64,000 nucleotides of DNA from Candidatus Gastranaerophilales bacterium (GCA_910586855.1 CAJUJH010000001.1:248001-312000); one strand, 5' to 3'; numbered from the stretch's first letter, positions 31,577-39,490 are shown. Program-made: numbers and translations. The notes: generated from the sequence alone by a model not told the origin.

Positions 31577-32242
31577 ATGGAAAATGATACTGAAAACAAT
31601 AATATTGGAACCGAAAAAATCAATAACAACGTTAATAAAAACAAGAAAAACATGGGATGTTTATGGACTTTCATTATTCTTGTTTTAATTGGTTCCATTG
31701 CGGCATTGCTTGATGATGGTACAACAAGTACGCCTCAAACTACATCTGACAATACTTCTTATACAAGCGAAAATTATCAAACAGAAGGAGCGTATCGACC
31801 TGTAACAGGTAAATATTCTGGTTTTGGCGGAATGAATGTTGCCTTTTCAAATTGGGGTGGACAAAGTGCTAATTGCTTGGAAAACGGAGCTGGCAAATCT
31901 CTCGTTAGCCAAATAGAAGTAATGTTCCAAGAAAGCTCACCGCAAAAAAATCAGGTACTTTATTCTATATCTAACTATAATCCGACTTTAAAATTTGAAG
32001 TTAACAATCCAAGATGGGCTGAGGTTGCAGAAGATTTTGACAGATGTATAGCTGATATAACTTTTAAAAATTATAAACCTGATACTATCGCAGGATATAA
32101 AGGTTATGGAGATAGTGCAACTCCATATACTATTGACGAAGCTCAGTTTGGAGTTACTTATTACGTGTCAAAACGTGGAGATAAATACAAGGCGAGTATC
32201 AGAGCTGTGGGGTGTGACCCTATTGAAGGCTACTATAATTAA
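31577..32242 (+). CDS. Membrane-anchored protein with outer domain (transposon cargo)
   Basis: From ATG 31577 a 221-residue protein: Asn-rich N-terminal tail, one membrane helix (MGCLWTFIILVLIGSIAALL), then a Thr/Ser linker and an outer domain with Gly- and Cys-containing strands (SANCLENGAGKSL, DRCIADITFKNYKP, RAVGCDPIEGYYN). The frame is open back to ATG 31550, inside the previous gene. GGGG at 31566 serves as ribosome site. No family is recognised; the three cysteines may pair outside the cell. Confidence 0.6.
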   Translation: MENDTENNNIGTEKINNNVNKNKKNMGCLWTFIILVLIGSIAALLDDGTTSTPQTTSDNTSYTSENYQTEGAYRPVTGKYSGFGGMNVAFSNWGGQSANCLENGAGKSLVSQIEVMFQESSPQKNQVLYSISNYNPTLKFEVNNPRWAEVAEDFDRCIADITFKNYKPDTIAGYKGYGDSATPYTIDEAQFGVTYYVSKRGDKYKASIRAVGCDPIEGYYN

Positions 32243-32256
32243 CAAAGGAAGAAATT

Positions 32257-32976
32257 ATGAAGAAAATATTATCCAAAATAATAAATTGTCTTGCAGTGGT
32301 ATTATTTGCATTTAGCTCAACGGGTTGCAATGCAACAACTGTAGAGAGCGGATATAAAACAATTACCCAAAATTCACTTAAGCAGGCTTCAGCATTAGAA
32401 ATGTTGAATACCATAAATCAGGAAGAAAAAGACCTTTTTGAATTCTTTGCAAAAAATCAATCATCAGATAATGATAAAGTGTTTGCAATGTTCTATAAAG
32501 ACTTAACGGCTTTTCAAGATAATCTTTACAATCAAAGAGATAAACAAGATATTACTGTAATAAAGATATTTGAAATAAATAATATCAAATTAAAAAACGA
32601 AGGTTTTAATGAAAAGACAAAACAGACAGTCAACAGAATAGTTTCACCGAGTACATCTTTGATATATCTTGATACAAGCCAAGATTGGTTCACTGGTGTT
32701 CGCATTAATTATGATTACATCATAGAAAAATATTCTAAATATTTAAGTCCGCAATGGCAAGAGTATTTAAGCCTTGCAAGAGATGAGAGCATAGATTATT
32801 CAATAGGTGCTTGGTATGATGATGAACACTGGGGAGATATATATGTAGGGCTGGTTAAAAGATGGGAGAAATTTTTAAAACAATATCCTGACTTTTGCAT
32901 GCGAGATAAAATCAAAGAAAATATAAACGGAATTAAGGAAACATCCATTTGGGAATATGCAAATGAAAATAAGTAA
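32257..32976 (+). CDS. Putative lipoprotein (transposon cargo)
   Basis: A 239-residue protein starting with a lipoprotein signal: MKKILSKIINCLAVVLFAFSSTGC, lipobox SSTGC. The mature part is mostly helical and Asn/Lys rich, with no recognised domain. AAAGGAAG precedes the ATG. It is the fourth export-directed gene in a row and is followed after 24 bases by a strong hairpin, which ends this transcript. Confidence 0.65.
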   Translation: MKKILSKIINCLAVVLFAFSSTGCNATTVESGYKTITQNSLKQASALEMLNTINQEEKDLFEFFAKNQSSDNDKVFAMFYKDLTAFQDNLYNQRDKQDITVIKIFEINNIKLKNEGFNEKTKQTVNRIVSPSTSLIYLDTSQDWFTGVRINYDYIIEKYSKYLSPQWQEYLSLARDESIDYSIGAWYDDEHWGDIYVGLVKRWEKFLKQYPDFCMRDKIKENINGIKETSIWEYANENK

Positions 32977-33000
32977 GATGTAATAAATTCCAACATAACT

Positions 33001-33025
33001 AAAAGACGGCTTTAAGCCGTCTTTT
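33001..33025 (+). terminator. Terminator of the secreted-protein block
   Basis: AAAAGACGGC and GCCGTCTTTT pair around a short loop; T bases end the arm. It lies 24 bases after the lipoprotein gene. Confidence 0.8.
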
Positions 33026-33086
33026 AGAGTAAACAAAATACTTTATTTTGTTTAAGCTATAATTAAACTAAAATAGTGAGGTTTTT

Positions 33087-33416
33087 ATGAGCATAAATTT
33101 TAGTTTTAATTCTTTTGACAATAGTACTCAAAATAATACTATTACAGTGAACAATAATGATATTGATAAAATTTTAGAACTTCTAAAAGAAGTAAATTTA
33201 TCGTCACAAGATATATCAGAACTAAAATCGGCAATAGAAAATGACAAAGAAGAGATTAAAACAACAAATTCTTTAGGTAAAAATGTTAAAAATTGGTGCC
33301 TGTCAATATTTGACAAAGTTACAGCTGGTTTGATTGTAAATGTTTCACTACCTTTGATAAAAGAAAAAATTGGCAGTGTTCTTTCTGCTATTTATCAGTT
33401 TCCAATTCAATTTTAG
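33087..33416 (+). CDS. Small membrane protein convergent with the AbiTii gene
   Basis: A 109-residue protein: Asn/Thr-rich start (NSFDNSTQNNTITVNNND), a charged helix (DIDKILELLKEVNLSSQDISELKSAIENDKEEIK) and a hydrophobic C-terminal helix (VTAGLIVNVSLPLIKEKIGSVLSAIY). This architecture resembles the C-terminal region of some AbiTii-type proteins, where a helical part and a membrane-like helix follow the AbiTii domain, but here it is a separate gene on the other strand. GAGG precedes the ATG. It overlaps the AbiTii gene tail-to-tail by 29 bases. Probable cargo effector; not proven. Confidence 0.5.
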   Translation: MSINFSFNSFDNSTQNNTITVNNNDIDKILELLKEVNLSSQDISELKSAIENDKEEIKTTNSLGKNVKNWCLSIFDKVTAGLIVNVSLPLIKEKIGSVLSAIYQFPIQF

Positions 33417-34065
33417 TATTTTGAGTACTTCCATCGTATGAATTAAAATTGTTTTGTATAAATTTATTAATAACTGAATTAACCTTATCTTGTTGTTCTT
33501 TGGTTGGATTTTGAAATAAATTTTCTAATTCTGTCGTATCAAATTCATTTTCCATTGCAAACATTAAATCTAGCAACTTTGCTCTTATGGAACTAAGTAT
33601 TCCAGCTATGAAAGCTTTGTCTATTGGTACGTATGCGTTGGTTACAACAAAATTATTTTCAAATGGTTCTGATAGAATATTGTATAACTCAGGTGGAATT
33701 GGCTTGTGCATATTATTATCTGATTTTGTATACTCAATTAGGGTAGAAATTTTTTCAGAGAAAATACATTGACCCAAATTTTCTAAGCCGTGTTCTTTTA
33801 AATGTAAATAAGGTAGAGCTATTTTTGTTCTTCTGCAAACTAAATTTTCTACCGTTCCTGTCAGGTGACCATTATATATTCGATAAGATGGAACATCGTC
33901 TTCATAGCCATTAAGTTCCGAATTTACAAAATCTGTTAATTCCTTGTTTTTAAGTTTGTGCGCCAATACTTTTAGTTTTAGTAAAATATCTTCCAATGGA
34001 TAAGATGTAGTGGTTAAACCTGATAAAATTTCATTGTACATATTACTCATACTGTTATTATACAA
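33388..34065 (-). CDS. AbiTii-domain protein, candidate phage-defence gene
   Basis: A 225-residue protein whose N-terminal ~60 residues match the AbiTii domain: LEDILLKLKVLAHKLKNKELTDFVNSELNGYEDDVPSYRIYNG. AbiTii is named for the Lactococcus AbiT abortive-infection system. The rest is helical (KPIPPELYNILSEPF, FIAGILSSIRAKLLDLMFAME), also seen in the family, and ends in a Gln/Asn/Ser tail. ATG 34065 or 34050 may be the start. It lies on the transposon, beside a DUF2130 gene, a setting that fits defence cargo. Confidence 0.72.
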   Translation of the reverse strand: MYNNSMSNMYNEILSGLTTTSYPLEDILLKLKVLAHKLKNKELTDFVNSELNGYEDDVPSYRIYNGHLTGTVENLVCRRTKIALPYLHLKEHGLENLGQCIFSEKISTLIEYTKSDNNMHKPIPPELYNILSEPFENNFVVTNAYVPIDKAFIAGILSSIRAKLLDLMFAMENEFDTTELENLFQNPTKEQQDKVNSVINKFIQNNFNSYDGSTQNTKIELETDK

Positions 34066-34185
34066 GTGATTATAAAAAACTTTTTAAAAGTTAACGAAAA
34101 GTTAATAATTATAATGAAATAAATAAAACTCCACTTAAATTTTTCTCTGAAAATAAAACGCATTGAGGAACTCACTCTTTAAATG

Positions 34186-34216
34186 AAAGACGGCGACAGT
34201 AAAGGTCGCCGTCTTT
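34186..34216. terminator. Hairpin downstream of the DUF2130 gene
   Basis: Arms AAAGACGGCGAC and GTCGCCGTCTTT (12 bases) enclose a seven-base loop, just past the stop of the minus-strand gene at 34229. The inner string AAAGACGGC also forms the terminator at 33001. Confidence 0.75.
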
Positions 34217-34228
34217 ATAATTAATACT

Positions 34229-35515
34229 TCAAACCATTGCAAACTTAGCTGCCATTGTAGGATTATTCTTCGTAAGCCGTTTTATACTTAAATCTTCCGC
34301 CTTGTTATTTGCTAATCTCAAATTATTTTCAGAAGATAGCAAAGCTTCTTTTGTCTTTTGCAGGTGGTCAATAGTTTTATCAATTTCATTTATTGCTGTT
34401 TTAAATTTATTACTCGCAAGTTTGTAATTCCTTGAAAACTTATCTTTAAAATCATTCATCTCGGCTTCAAAGTTTGATACATCAATATTCTGCAATTTTA
34501 TCAAAGAAAGTTCTTGTTTATACTGAATAGAATTCTGAGCAGCATTTCTCAACAAAGTTATAATCGGAATGAAGAACTGAGGGCGTATAACATACATTTT
34601 CTCGTACTTATGCGACATATCTACAATGCCTGTATTATAGCATTCATTGTCAGGTTCAAGCATTGATACTAATACCGCATATTCACACCCTTTTTCTCTG
34701 CGGTCTTTATCTAATTCTTTTAAGAAATCTTCATTCTTTTTCTTCTTAGAAGTCGTATCGGTTTCATTTTTCATCTCAAACATAATTGAGATATATTCAT
34801 TCCCATCAGAGTCAAAATCTTTAAAGATGTAATCTCCTTTGCTTCCTGACTTAACTTCATTATCTTTTTCAAAATAGGAACCTTTGAAGCCAGTAGACCT
34901 TAATTTATTAAACTCGATTTCACAATGTTGTTCTAAACTTTCACCAACCATTTTTGTAGAAAGTCTTGCTCTGAAACCCTTATACCTTGCGATTTCTTCA
35001 TCTTTAAAACGAAGTCTTTCTTCATACTGGTCTTTTAAAGATTGTTCACGCAAAAGATGTTCTTTTTCAGCTAATTCGTTTTCATTAGTGATTTTCATAA
35101 TAAAGTTTTCCTGAGCAGAAAGTTTATTATTCAAATCTACAACAATATTCGCAATCTCAATGTCTTTATCCTTATTGAAAGAGTCCAATTTGTTTTTAAG
35201 TTCACTAACTTCTCTGTCTTTTTGAGAAATTATTTCATTAATTTCAGATTTCTTTAAAATTTGTTCTGATTTTAGGCTGGCTTTTAATTTCGTAATTTCA
35301 GTTTCTTTTAAAGCAATGTTTGTAATGAATGCTTTTTCGGTTTCCGAAACCGCTTTTTCAACAGCATTTAATTTGTCTTTTTCAAATTGGTCTACTCGCT
35401 TTTTCAGTTCTCTTGCGAATTCCATATCTCTAATTTGTTTTACAATCATAGCGTAGCCCATTTCATCTACTTGAAATATTTCGCCACACTTAGGGCATTT
35501 GATTTCTTTAGTCAT
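34229..35515 (-). CDS. DUF2130 domain protein (transposon cargo)
   Basis: A 428-residue protein with a zinc-ribbon-like start (IKCPKCGEIFQVDEMGYA), a long coiled coil (about 40-190) and the DUF2130 domain (GESLEQHCEIEFNKLRSTGF, GDYIFKDFDSDGNEYISIMFEMKNE, VLVSMLEPDNECYNTGIVDMS, MYVIRPQFFIPIITLLRNAA). The Asp in GDYIF and the Glu-X-Lys in FEMKNE fit a PD-(D/E)XK nuclease-like core. Function is not established. It lies just inside the right end of the transposon. GAAAGGATG precedes the ATG. Confidence 0.85.
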   Translation of the reverse strand: MTKEIKCPKCGEIFQVDEMGYAMIVKQIRDMEFARELKKRVDQFEKDKLNAVEKAVSETEKAFITNIALKETEITKLKASLKSEQILKKSEINEIISQKDREVSELKNKLDSFNKDKDIEIANIVVDLNNKLSAQENFIMKITNENELAEKEHLLREQSLKDQYEERLRFKDEEIARYKGFRARLSTKMVGESLEQHCEIEFNKLRSTGFKGSYFEKDNEVKSGSKGDYIFKDFDSDGNEYISIMFEMKNETDTTSKKKKNEDFLKELDKDRREKGCEYAVLVSMLEPDNECYNTGIVDMSHKYEKMYVIRPQFFIPIITLLRNAAQNSIQYKQELSLIKLQNIDVSNFEAEMNDFKDKFSRNYKLASNKFKTAINEIDKTIDHLQKTKEALLSSENNLRLANNKAEDLSIKRLTKNNPTMAAKFAMV

Positions 35516-35634
35516 TTTTTCATCCTTTCGATTATGTGTTAACTTTTTAGGTACCTATCAAAGTTAAGTTTTAGATGAAAAAATTCTTGCTATGAGTGCA
35601 AAATAGTAAAAAATAGGTTAAACCTCTGTTGTTA

Positions 35635-35677
35635 TAACCGTTTTAACCTATTTAGTGGAATTTGCTATATAAGTCCC
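35635..35677 (-). repeat. Right terminal inverted repeat of the transposon
   Basis: Read inward on the minus strand it starts GGGACTTATATAGCAAATTC, the same as the left end, with 41 of 43 bases matching. Confidence 0.95.
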
Positions 35678-35685
35678 GTAAAAAT
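35678..35685. repeat. Target-site duplication, right copy (GTAAAAAT)
   Basis: Identical to 28388-28395 and directly outside the right inverted repeat. Confidence 0.92.
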
Positions 35686-35763
35686 ATACTTGAAAAAAAG
35701 TTAAGTTTGATATAAAATCTGTGATAGCTTAGCAATTGCAAGCTTTGAAAATTTAATAAAAAT

Positions 35764-35836
35764 GCGGACGTAACTCAATTGGTAGAGTCCTTGCCTTCCA
35801 AGCAAGTTGTTGCGAGTTCGAGCCTCGTCGTCCGCT
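35764..35836 (+). tRNA. trnG: tRNA-Gly (anticodon TCC)
   Basis: Acceptor arms GCGGACG and CGTCCGC pair, with T as discriminator. The anticodon stem CTTGC/GCAAG holds loop CTTCCAA, anticodon TCC. The T arm is GCGAGTTCGAGCCTCG. The transposon ends 79 bases upstream. Confidence 0.95.
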
Positions 35837-36006
35837 ATTTGTTTTTTGATAATTAAATGCGAGAACGAGCAACAATGTTGCGATGCTTCAATCGTAGGCA
35901 AGAGGAACGAGCCGTACGAGTGAAGTATGCGCCGATTGCGTAGCAAAATCGAGAACGCTTGTTCCGATTTTCAAGCAAGCCAGAAGTGAGAGCCTCGTCG
36001 TCCGCT
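35820..36006 (+). repeat. Duplicated 3' end of tRNA-Gly enclosing a 153-base segment
   Basis: The 17-base string GAGCCTCGTCGTCCGCT occurs at 35820-35836 (end of the tRNA) and again at 35990-36006. The DNA between is richer in G+C than its surroundings and contains a hairpin AAAATCG/CGATTTT with inner GAAC/GTTC (35945-35971). No ORF is present. It looks like an attachment-site scar or a small inserted cassette. Confidence 0.5.
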
Positions 36007-36140
36007 CCATTTTGATTTTGTGGTTTTCTGCTGAACGAGGCTATAAAGCTGCCAAGCCTGGCATATGCAAACATTGGGTTTGCGCTTTATTAATATAAGT
36101 CCAAAAACAGGAGCTTTTTAGTTTTAATTCTTAACTTTTT

Positions 36141-36212
36141 GCGGGGGTAATTCAGTGGTAGAATGCAACCTTCCCAAGGTTGACGCCGCGGGTTCGAGCC
36201 CCGTCCCCCGCT
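36141..36212 (+). tRNA. trnG: tRNA-Gly (anticodon CCC)
   Basis: Acceptor arms GCGGGGG and CCCCCGC pair; the stem CAACC/GGTTG holds loop TTCCCAA, anticodon CCC; T arm GCGGGTTCGAGCCCCGT is typical. The gap 36007-36140 before it shows nothing else recognisable. Confidence 0.95.
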
Positions 36213-36215
36213 AAG

Positions 36216-36884
36216 TTATTTATTTTCTAAACAACTCCATTCTATTAATTTTTCATACAATTTTTCAATTTCTTTTGTATTTTTATTTAAAATATCATCC
36301 TTATTTATGCAGATATCAAGCATCTCTTTATCAATCCCTGTAAGCTTTTGAGCTAATTCTAACTTTGTTTTAACATAGGTATCTGTCTTTATAAAATATT
36401 TTGCCTGCAAAATAAAAAAGGTCATTTTATACAAATTTATTAAATCTTCTTTATGATTATCCGAATGCAAATAACTATGGGAAGCCCCGTGGTATATGTT
36501 TTCTAAGCCTGTTTTTATGGATGTTTTAATATCAATAATAGAAGGCGGCTCTGTTATATCAAATAAATTCCCGATTAGAGGTTTTGTATCATAAAAAAAC
36601 TGGAATAAATCCGTCTTAGACCATTCTTTTAGTTCCTTTTTACCCGAAATAAAACCGCAGGCTTTCTCTTTATCTGGCATGGAATCTATAATTTTACGGT
36701 ATTGTTTTAAATCTTCAAAATCAAGTTCATCAAGGATTATAACTAAATCTATATCGCTTTTATCAGTTGCTTCGCCTCTGCTATAACTCCCTTGAAGACC
36801 TGCAAAAATTAGCCTTTCCTTAAAAGTATATTTTAATTTATCTAAAATAATATTAAGCCATTCATCTATATTGAATTTCGTCAT
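36216..36884 (-). CDS. Nucleotidyltransferase-domain protein
   Basis: A 222-residue protein with an N-terminal polymerase-beta-like nucleotidyltransferase core: LIFAGLQGSYSRGEATDKSDIDLVIIL has the GS motif and two catalytic Asp. The C-terminal half is helical, like HEPN-type or DUF4111-like partners (LYKMTFFILQAKYFIKTDTYVKTKLELAQKL). It could act like aminoglycoside adenylyltransferases or protein AMP-transferases; the substrate is unknown. It follows ogt by two bases and ends the operon. Confidence 0.8.
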   Translation of the reverse strand: MTKFNIDEWLNIILDKLKYTFKERLIFAGLQGSYSRGEATDKSDIDLVIILDELDFEDLKQYRKIIDSMPDKEKACGFISGKKELKEWSKTDLFQFFYDTKPLIGNLFDITEPPSIIDIKTSIKTGLENIYHGASHSYLHSDNHKEDLINLYKMTFFILQAKYFIKTDTYVKTKLELAQKLTGIDKEMLDICINKDDILNKNTKEIEKLYEKLIEWSCLENK

Positions 36885-36886
36885 TT

Positions 36887-37390
36887 TTATTTTCTTATTA
36901 CCTCTTCATGTTTTAACAGCCAGAGTTTTTTATCTTCTCCGCCGGCATATCCTGTTAATTTTCCATTTTGACCTAAAACTCTATGGCATGGAATAATAAT
37001 TGAAATCGGATTATGCCCGATAGCCCCGCCTACAGCCTGTGCAGACATTTTATTCAAGCCCTTTTTATCTGCAATTATTTTTGCGATTTTTCCATATGTT
37101 ATTGTTTCACCATATGGAATGGTTAACAAAATTTTCCAAACTTCTTTTCTAAAATCGCTTCCCCTTGGTGCAAGCGGAATTTCAGCCATATTTGGTTTTT
37201 GCCATTTAAAATACCTGTTTAGCCAATCTTTTGTCTGTTTAAAAATATCTGTCCCATCATCAGAAACGGCATTTTTAATAATATTTTCATCAAAATATTT
37301 TTGCCCGAAAAACCATAATCCGCAAAGCTTTTCATCTTTTGCGGCTAAAAGCATCTTTCCTATGGGTGAATTGTATTCAGTTATATACAT
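36887..37390 (-). CDS. ogt: Methylated-DNA--protein-cysteine methyltransferase
   Basis: A 167-residue O6-alkylguanine-DNA alkyltransferase. The active site is IPCHRVLGQNGKLTGYAGG with the acceptor Cys, and IPYGETITYGKIAKII plus GGAIGHNPI surround it. The protein takes the alkyl group from damaged guanine and is used once. Its ATG overlaps by one base with the stop of a 28-codon ORF, which implies coupled translation. The next gene begins two bases after its stop. Confidence 0.95.
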   Translation of the reverse strand: MYITEYNSPIGKMLLAAKDEKLCGLWFFGQKYFDENIIKNAVSDDGTDIFKQTKDWLNRYFKWQKPNMAEIPLAPRGSDFRKEVWKILLTIPYGETITYGKIAKIIADKKGLNKMSAQAVGGAIGHNPISIIIPCHRVLGQNGKLTGYAGGEDKKLWLLKHEEVIRK

Positions 37391-37476
37391 TAATCTTTTT
37401 TTATTTTCTTTGCATATAAACCTACGGCGCCAAAAATTATTATAAGAGCAGCAGCTAAATCTAATAAATTTTCCAT
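37390..37476 (-). CDS. 28-residue membrane micro-protein coupled to ogt
   Basis: An ORF of 28 codons after AGGTAGGGA, giving MENLLDLAAALIIIFGAVGL then YAKKIKKD: one membrane helix with a basic tail. Its stop overlaps the ogt start as TAATG. It lies seven bases after the LOG gene. Nothing is known of its function; the ribosome site and coupling support a real gene. Confidence 0.5.
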   Translation of the reverse strand: MENLLDLAAALIIIFGAVGLYAKKIKKD

Positions 37477-37483
37477 TAATTCC

Positions 37484-38071
37484 CTACCTTGCATAAAGTT
37501 CTTCTTTGGTTATTTCAAGAGTGGATTCTTTATAAGATTTTAAATATTCAATAGCTTCTTTTGCACTTTTTGCGACATAATAAAGCTCACGCGCTCTTTT
37601 ATATGCAAATTTCTGTTCTAAAATATCATCAAAAAATTTAAGCAGATTATCGTAAAAACCGTTTGTATTCAAAATAACAATTGCTTTTTTATTATAACCA
37701 AGCTGTTTTTGTACAATCATTTCGCTGAGTTCTTCAAGTGTTCCAAACCCGCCAGGGAGTGCTATAACAGCTTCGCTCATCTCATCCATTTTGGCTTTTC
37801 TTTCTCTCATGCCTTTTGTTACAAAAAATTCATCGCAATCTTTTGAATTTTCCGCCATATCCTTTAATTTTTCAGGCATGATTCCTATTATTTTTCCACC
37901 GCTTTCTTTCACATTTTTAGCGCAAGACCACATAAGCCCTAATGAACTTCCGCCATAAGCCATATTAAATCCGTTTTGCCCCAGCAATCCACCCAGATTT
38001 GAAGCTTCCATATAATAAATTTCATCTAAAAAATTACAGGATGAAGCAAATACACAAACATTTTTAATCAT
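37484..38071 (-). CDS. LOG-family protein (TIGR00730)
   Basis: A 195-residue Rossmann-fold protein of the LOG family, which includes cytokinin riboside phosphoribohydrolases that cut nucleoside monophosphates. Signature parts are VCVFASSC, LAYGGSSLGLMWSC-like (MAYGGSSLGLMWSCAKNV), RERKAKMDEMSEAVIALPGGFGTLEELSEM. The PGGxGTxxE motif is intact. It is the first gene of an operon with the micro-ORF, ogt and a nucleotidyltransferase gene. AAAGGAAA precedes the ATG. Confidence 0.9.
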   Translation of the reverse strand: MIKNVCVFASSCNFLDEIYYMEASNLGGLLGQNGFNMAYGGSSLGLMWSCAKNVKESGGKIIGIMPEKLKDMAENSKDCDEFFVTKGMRERKAKMDEMSEAVIALPGGFGTLEELSEMIVQKQLGYNKKAIVILNTNGFYDNLLKFFDDILEQKFAYKRARELYYVAKSAKEAIEYLKSYKESTLEITKEELYAR

Positions 38072-38206
38072 ATATAACCGGTTTCCTTTTAAAGTTTCTA
38101 ATACAAAAATACCATAATAAAAACCTCATGTCTTATTTTGCTTGAAAATTTTGTATTTTTATAATATAAATAGCTTGTTAGTTTTATATAGAAGGAGAGA
38201 ACCAAT

Positions 38207-39214
38207 ATGGCAAAGAAAGTTGCGATTAACGGTTTTGGAAGAATTGGCAGAAATACATTACGTGCTGCCATCAGAGAAGGCATTTTTGATAAAATTGATT
38301 ACGTTGCAATCAATGACCCTGGTTTAACACCTGCAAATGCAGCTCATGTTTTCAAATATGACTCAGTTATGGGTAAATTCTGCGGTACAGTTGAAGTTGT
38401 TGAAGATGGTCTTGTAATCAACGGTAAAAAAATCAAATTCTACGCTGAAAAAGACCCTGCAAACCTTCCTTGGGCTGAACTTGGTGTTGAAGTTGTTGTT
38501 GAATCAACTGGTTTCTACACAGATGCTGAAAAAGCAAAAGCTCATATAGCTGCAGGTGCTAAAAAAGTTATCATTTCAGCTCCTGCTAAAAACGAAGATA
38601 AAACAATCGTTCTTGGCGTTAACGAAAATGAATACGACCCAGCTAAACACAATGTTATTTCAATGGCATCTTGCACAACAAACTGCTTAGCTCCTGTTGC
38701 TAAAGTTATCGCTGAAAAATTCGGCGTTGTTAAAGGCTTAATGACAACAGTTCACAGCTACACAGGCGACCAAAGAATCCTTGATGCTGGTCACAAAGAC
38801 CCAAGAAGAGCTAGAGCTGGTGCTTTAAACATTGTTCCTACAACTACAGGTGCTGCTAAAGCTGTTGCTTTGGTTCTTCCTGAATTAAAAGGAAAATTAA
38901 ACGGCTTTGCTATGAGAGTTCCTACACCTGACGTTTCAGTAGTAGACGTTGTATTTGAAACTGAAAAACCTGTTACAGCTGAATCAGTAAACGCTGCTCT
39001 TAAAGAAGCTGCTGACGGCAAAGTTCTTTGCTATTCTGAAGAACCGCTTGTATCTTCTGACTTTATCGGCTCAAGCCAATCTTCAACTGTAGATGCTGCT
39101 CTTACAATGACTATGGGCGACAATATGGTTAAAGTTGTTTCTTGGTATGATAACGAAATGGGTTATTCAACAAGATTAGCTGAAACAACATTAATGGTTG
39201 CTTCAAAACTATAA
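38207..39214 (+). CDS. gap: Glyceraldehyde-3-phosphate dehydrogenase
   Basis: A 335-residue type I GAPDH. NAD-binding start VAINGFGRIGRNTLRA, active-site SCTTNCLAPVAK with the catalytic Cys, TTVHSYTGDQRILD, RARAGALNIVPTTTGAAKAV and the final VKVVSWYDNEMGYSTRLAE. Asn in AINDP suggests NAD use. Codon choice is strongly biased (GTT, GCT), which fits high expression. AAGGAGAG precedes the ATG. Confidence 0.97.
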   Translation: MAKKVAINGFGRIGRNTLRAAIREGIFDKIDYVAINDPGLTPANAAHVFKYDSVMGKFCGTVEVVEDGLVINGKKIKFYAEKDPANLPWAELGVEVVVESTGFYTDAEKAKAHIAAGAKKVIISAPAKNEDKTIVLGVNENEYDPAKHNVISMASCTTNCLAPVAKVIAEKFGVVKGLMTTVHSYTGDQRILDAGHKDPRRARAGALNIVPTTTGAAKAVALVLPELKGKLNGFAMRVPTPDVSVVDVVFETEKPVTAESVNAALKEAADGKVLCYSEEPLVSSDFIGSSQSSTVDAALTMTMGDNMVKVVSWYDNEMGYSTRLAETTLMVASKL

Positions 39215-39227
39215 TTAAATCTCTTGA

Positions 39228-39262
39228 AGAGTTCCTTATTTTTAAGTAAGGAACTCTTTTTA
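39228..39262 (+). terminator. Terminator after gap
   Basis: Arms AGAGTTCCTTA and TAAGGAACTCT (11 bases), then TTTTT. Between here and 39491 I see no gene; a 12-codon TTG-started frame (39361-39402) after AAGAGGTG might be a leader peptide. Confidence 0.9.
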
Positions 39263-39490
39263 TAAAATATATGTTATACTAAGAATAGTATGGAATTATT
39301 GCTGAATTAATTATTTATTGTTATGGCATTTATGCTGAATTAAAAAAAGAGGTGCTTATTTTGAAAAAAATTAATAAAATCATATTATCGGGCAGCTTTT
39401 AAAGATTATACCTTTGGGTAATATCAGAATTACAACTTAATTTGTAGTATTAACTTAACAATAAATAAGTTCTTGTGAAAGGTATTAAAT

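Larger units (their letters stand above)
28396..35677. mobile_element. 7.3-kb cargo-carrying IS1595-type transposon
   Basis: The element is defined by 43-base terminal inverted repeats, an exact 8-base target duplication on both sides and an internal ISXO2-like transposase. Only one transposase is present and the repeats occur only at the outer ends, so this is a unit transposon and not a composite of two insertion sequences. Contents from left to right are a short ORF, the transposase, a SAM-I riboswitch, an XRE regulator, four secreted or membrane proteins, an AbiTii-type protein with a convergent small partner, and a DUF2130 protein. It sits between the helicase gene and tRNA-Gly, in non-coding DNA. 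The intact duplication suggests a recent move. Confidence 0.93.

Noticed and set aside
28396..35677. Composite transposon with two insertion sequences at the ends
   Set aside because: Only one transposase is present, and the repeats at the two ends are short terminal repeats, not whole element copies.
35860..35990. A third tRNA gene between the two tRNA-Gly genes
   Set aside because: Only the 3' end of the tRNA is duplicated; no second acceptor arm, anticodon stem or D arm can be drawn in the spacer.
39361..39402. Leader peptide gene before the LuxR-type regulator
   Set aside because: A short TTG-started frame with AAGAGGTG exists, but nothing else supports translation, so it is not listed as a gene.
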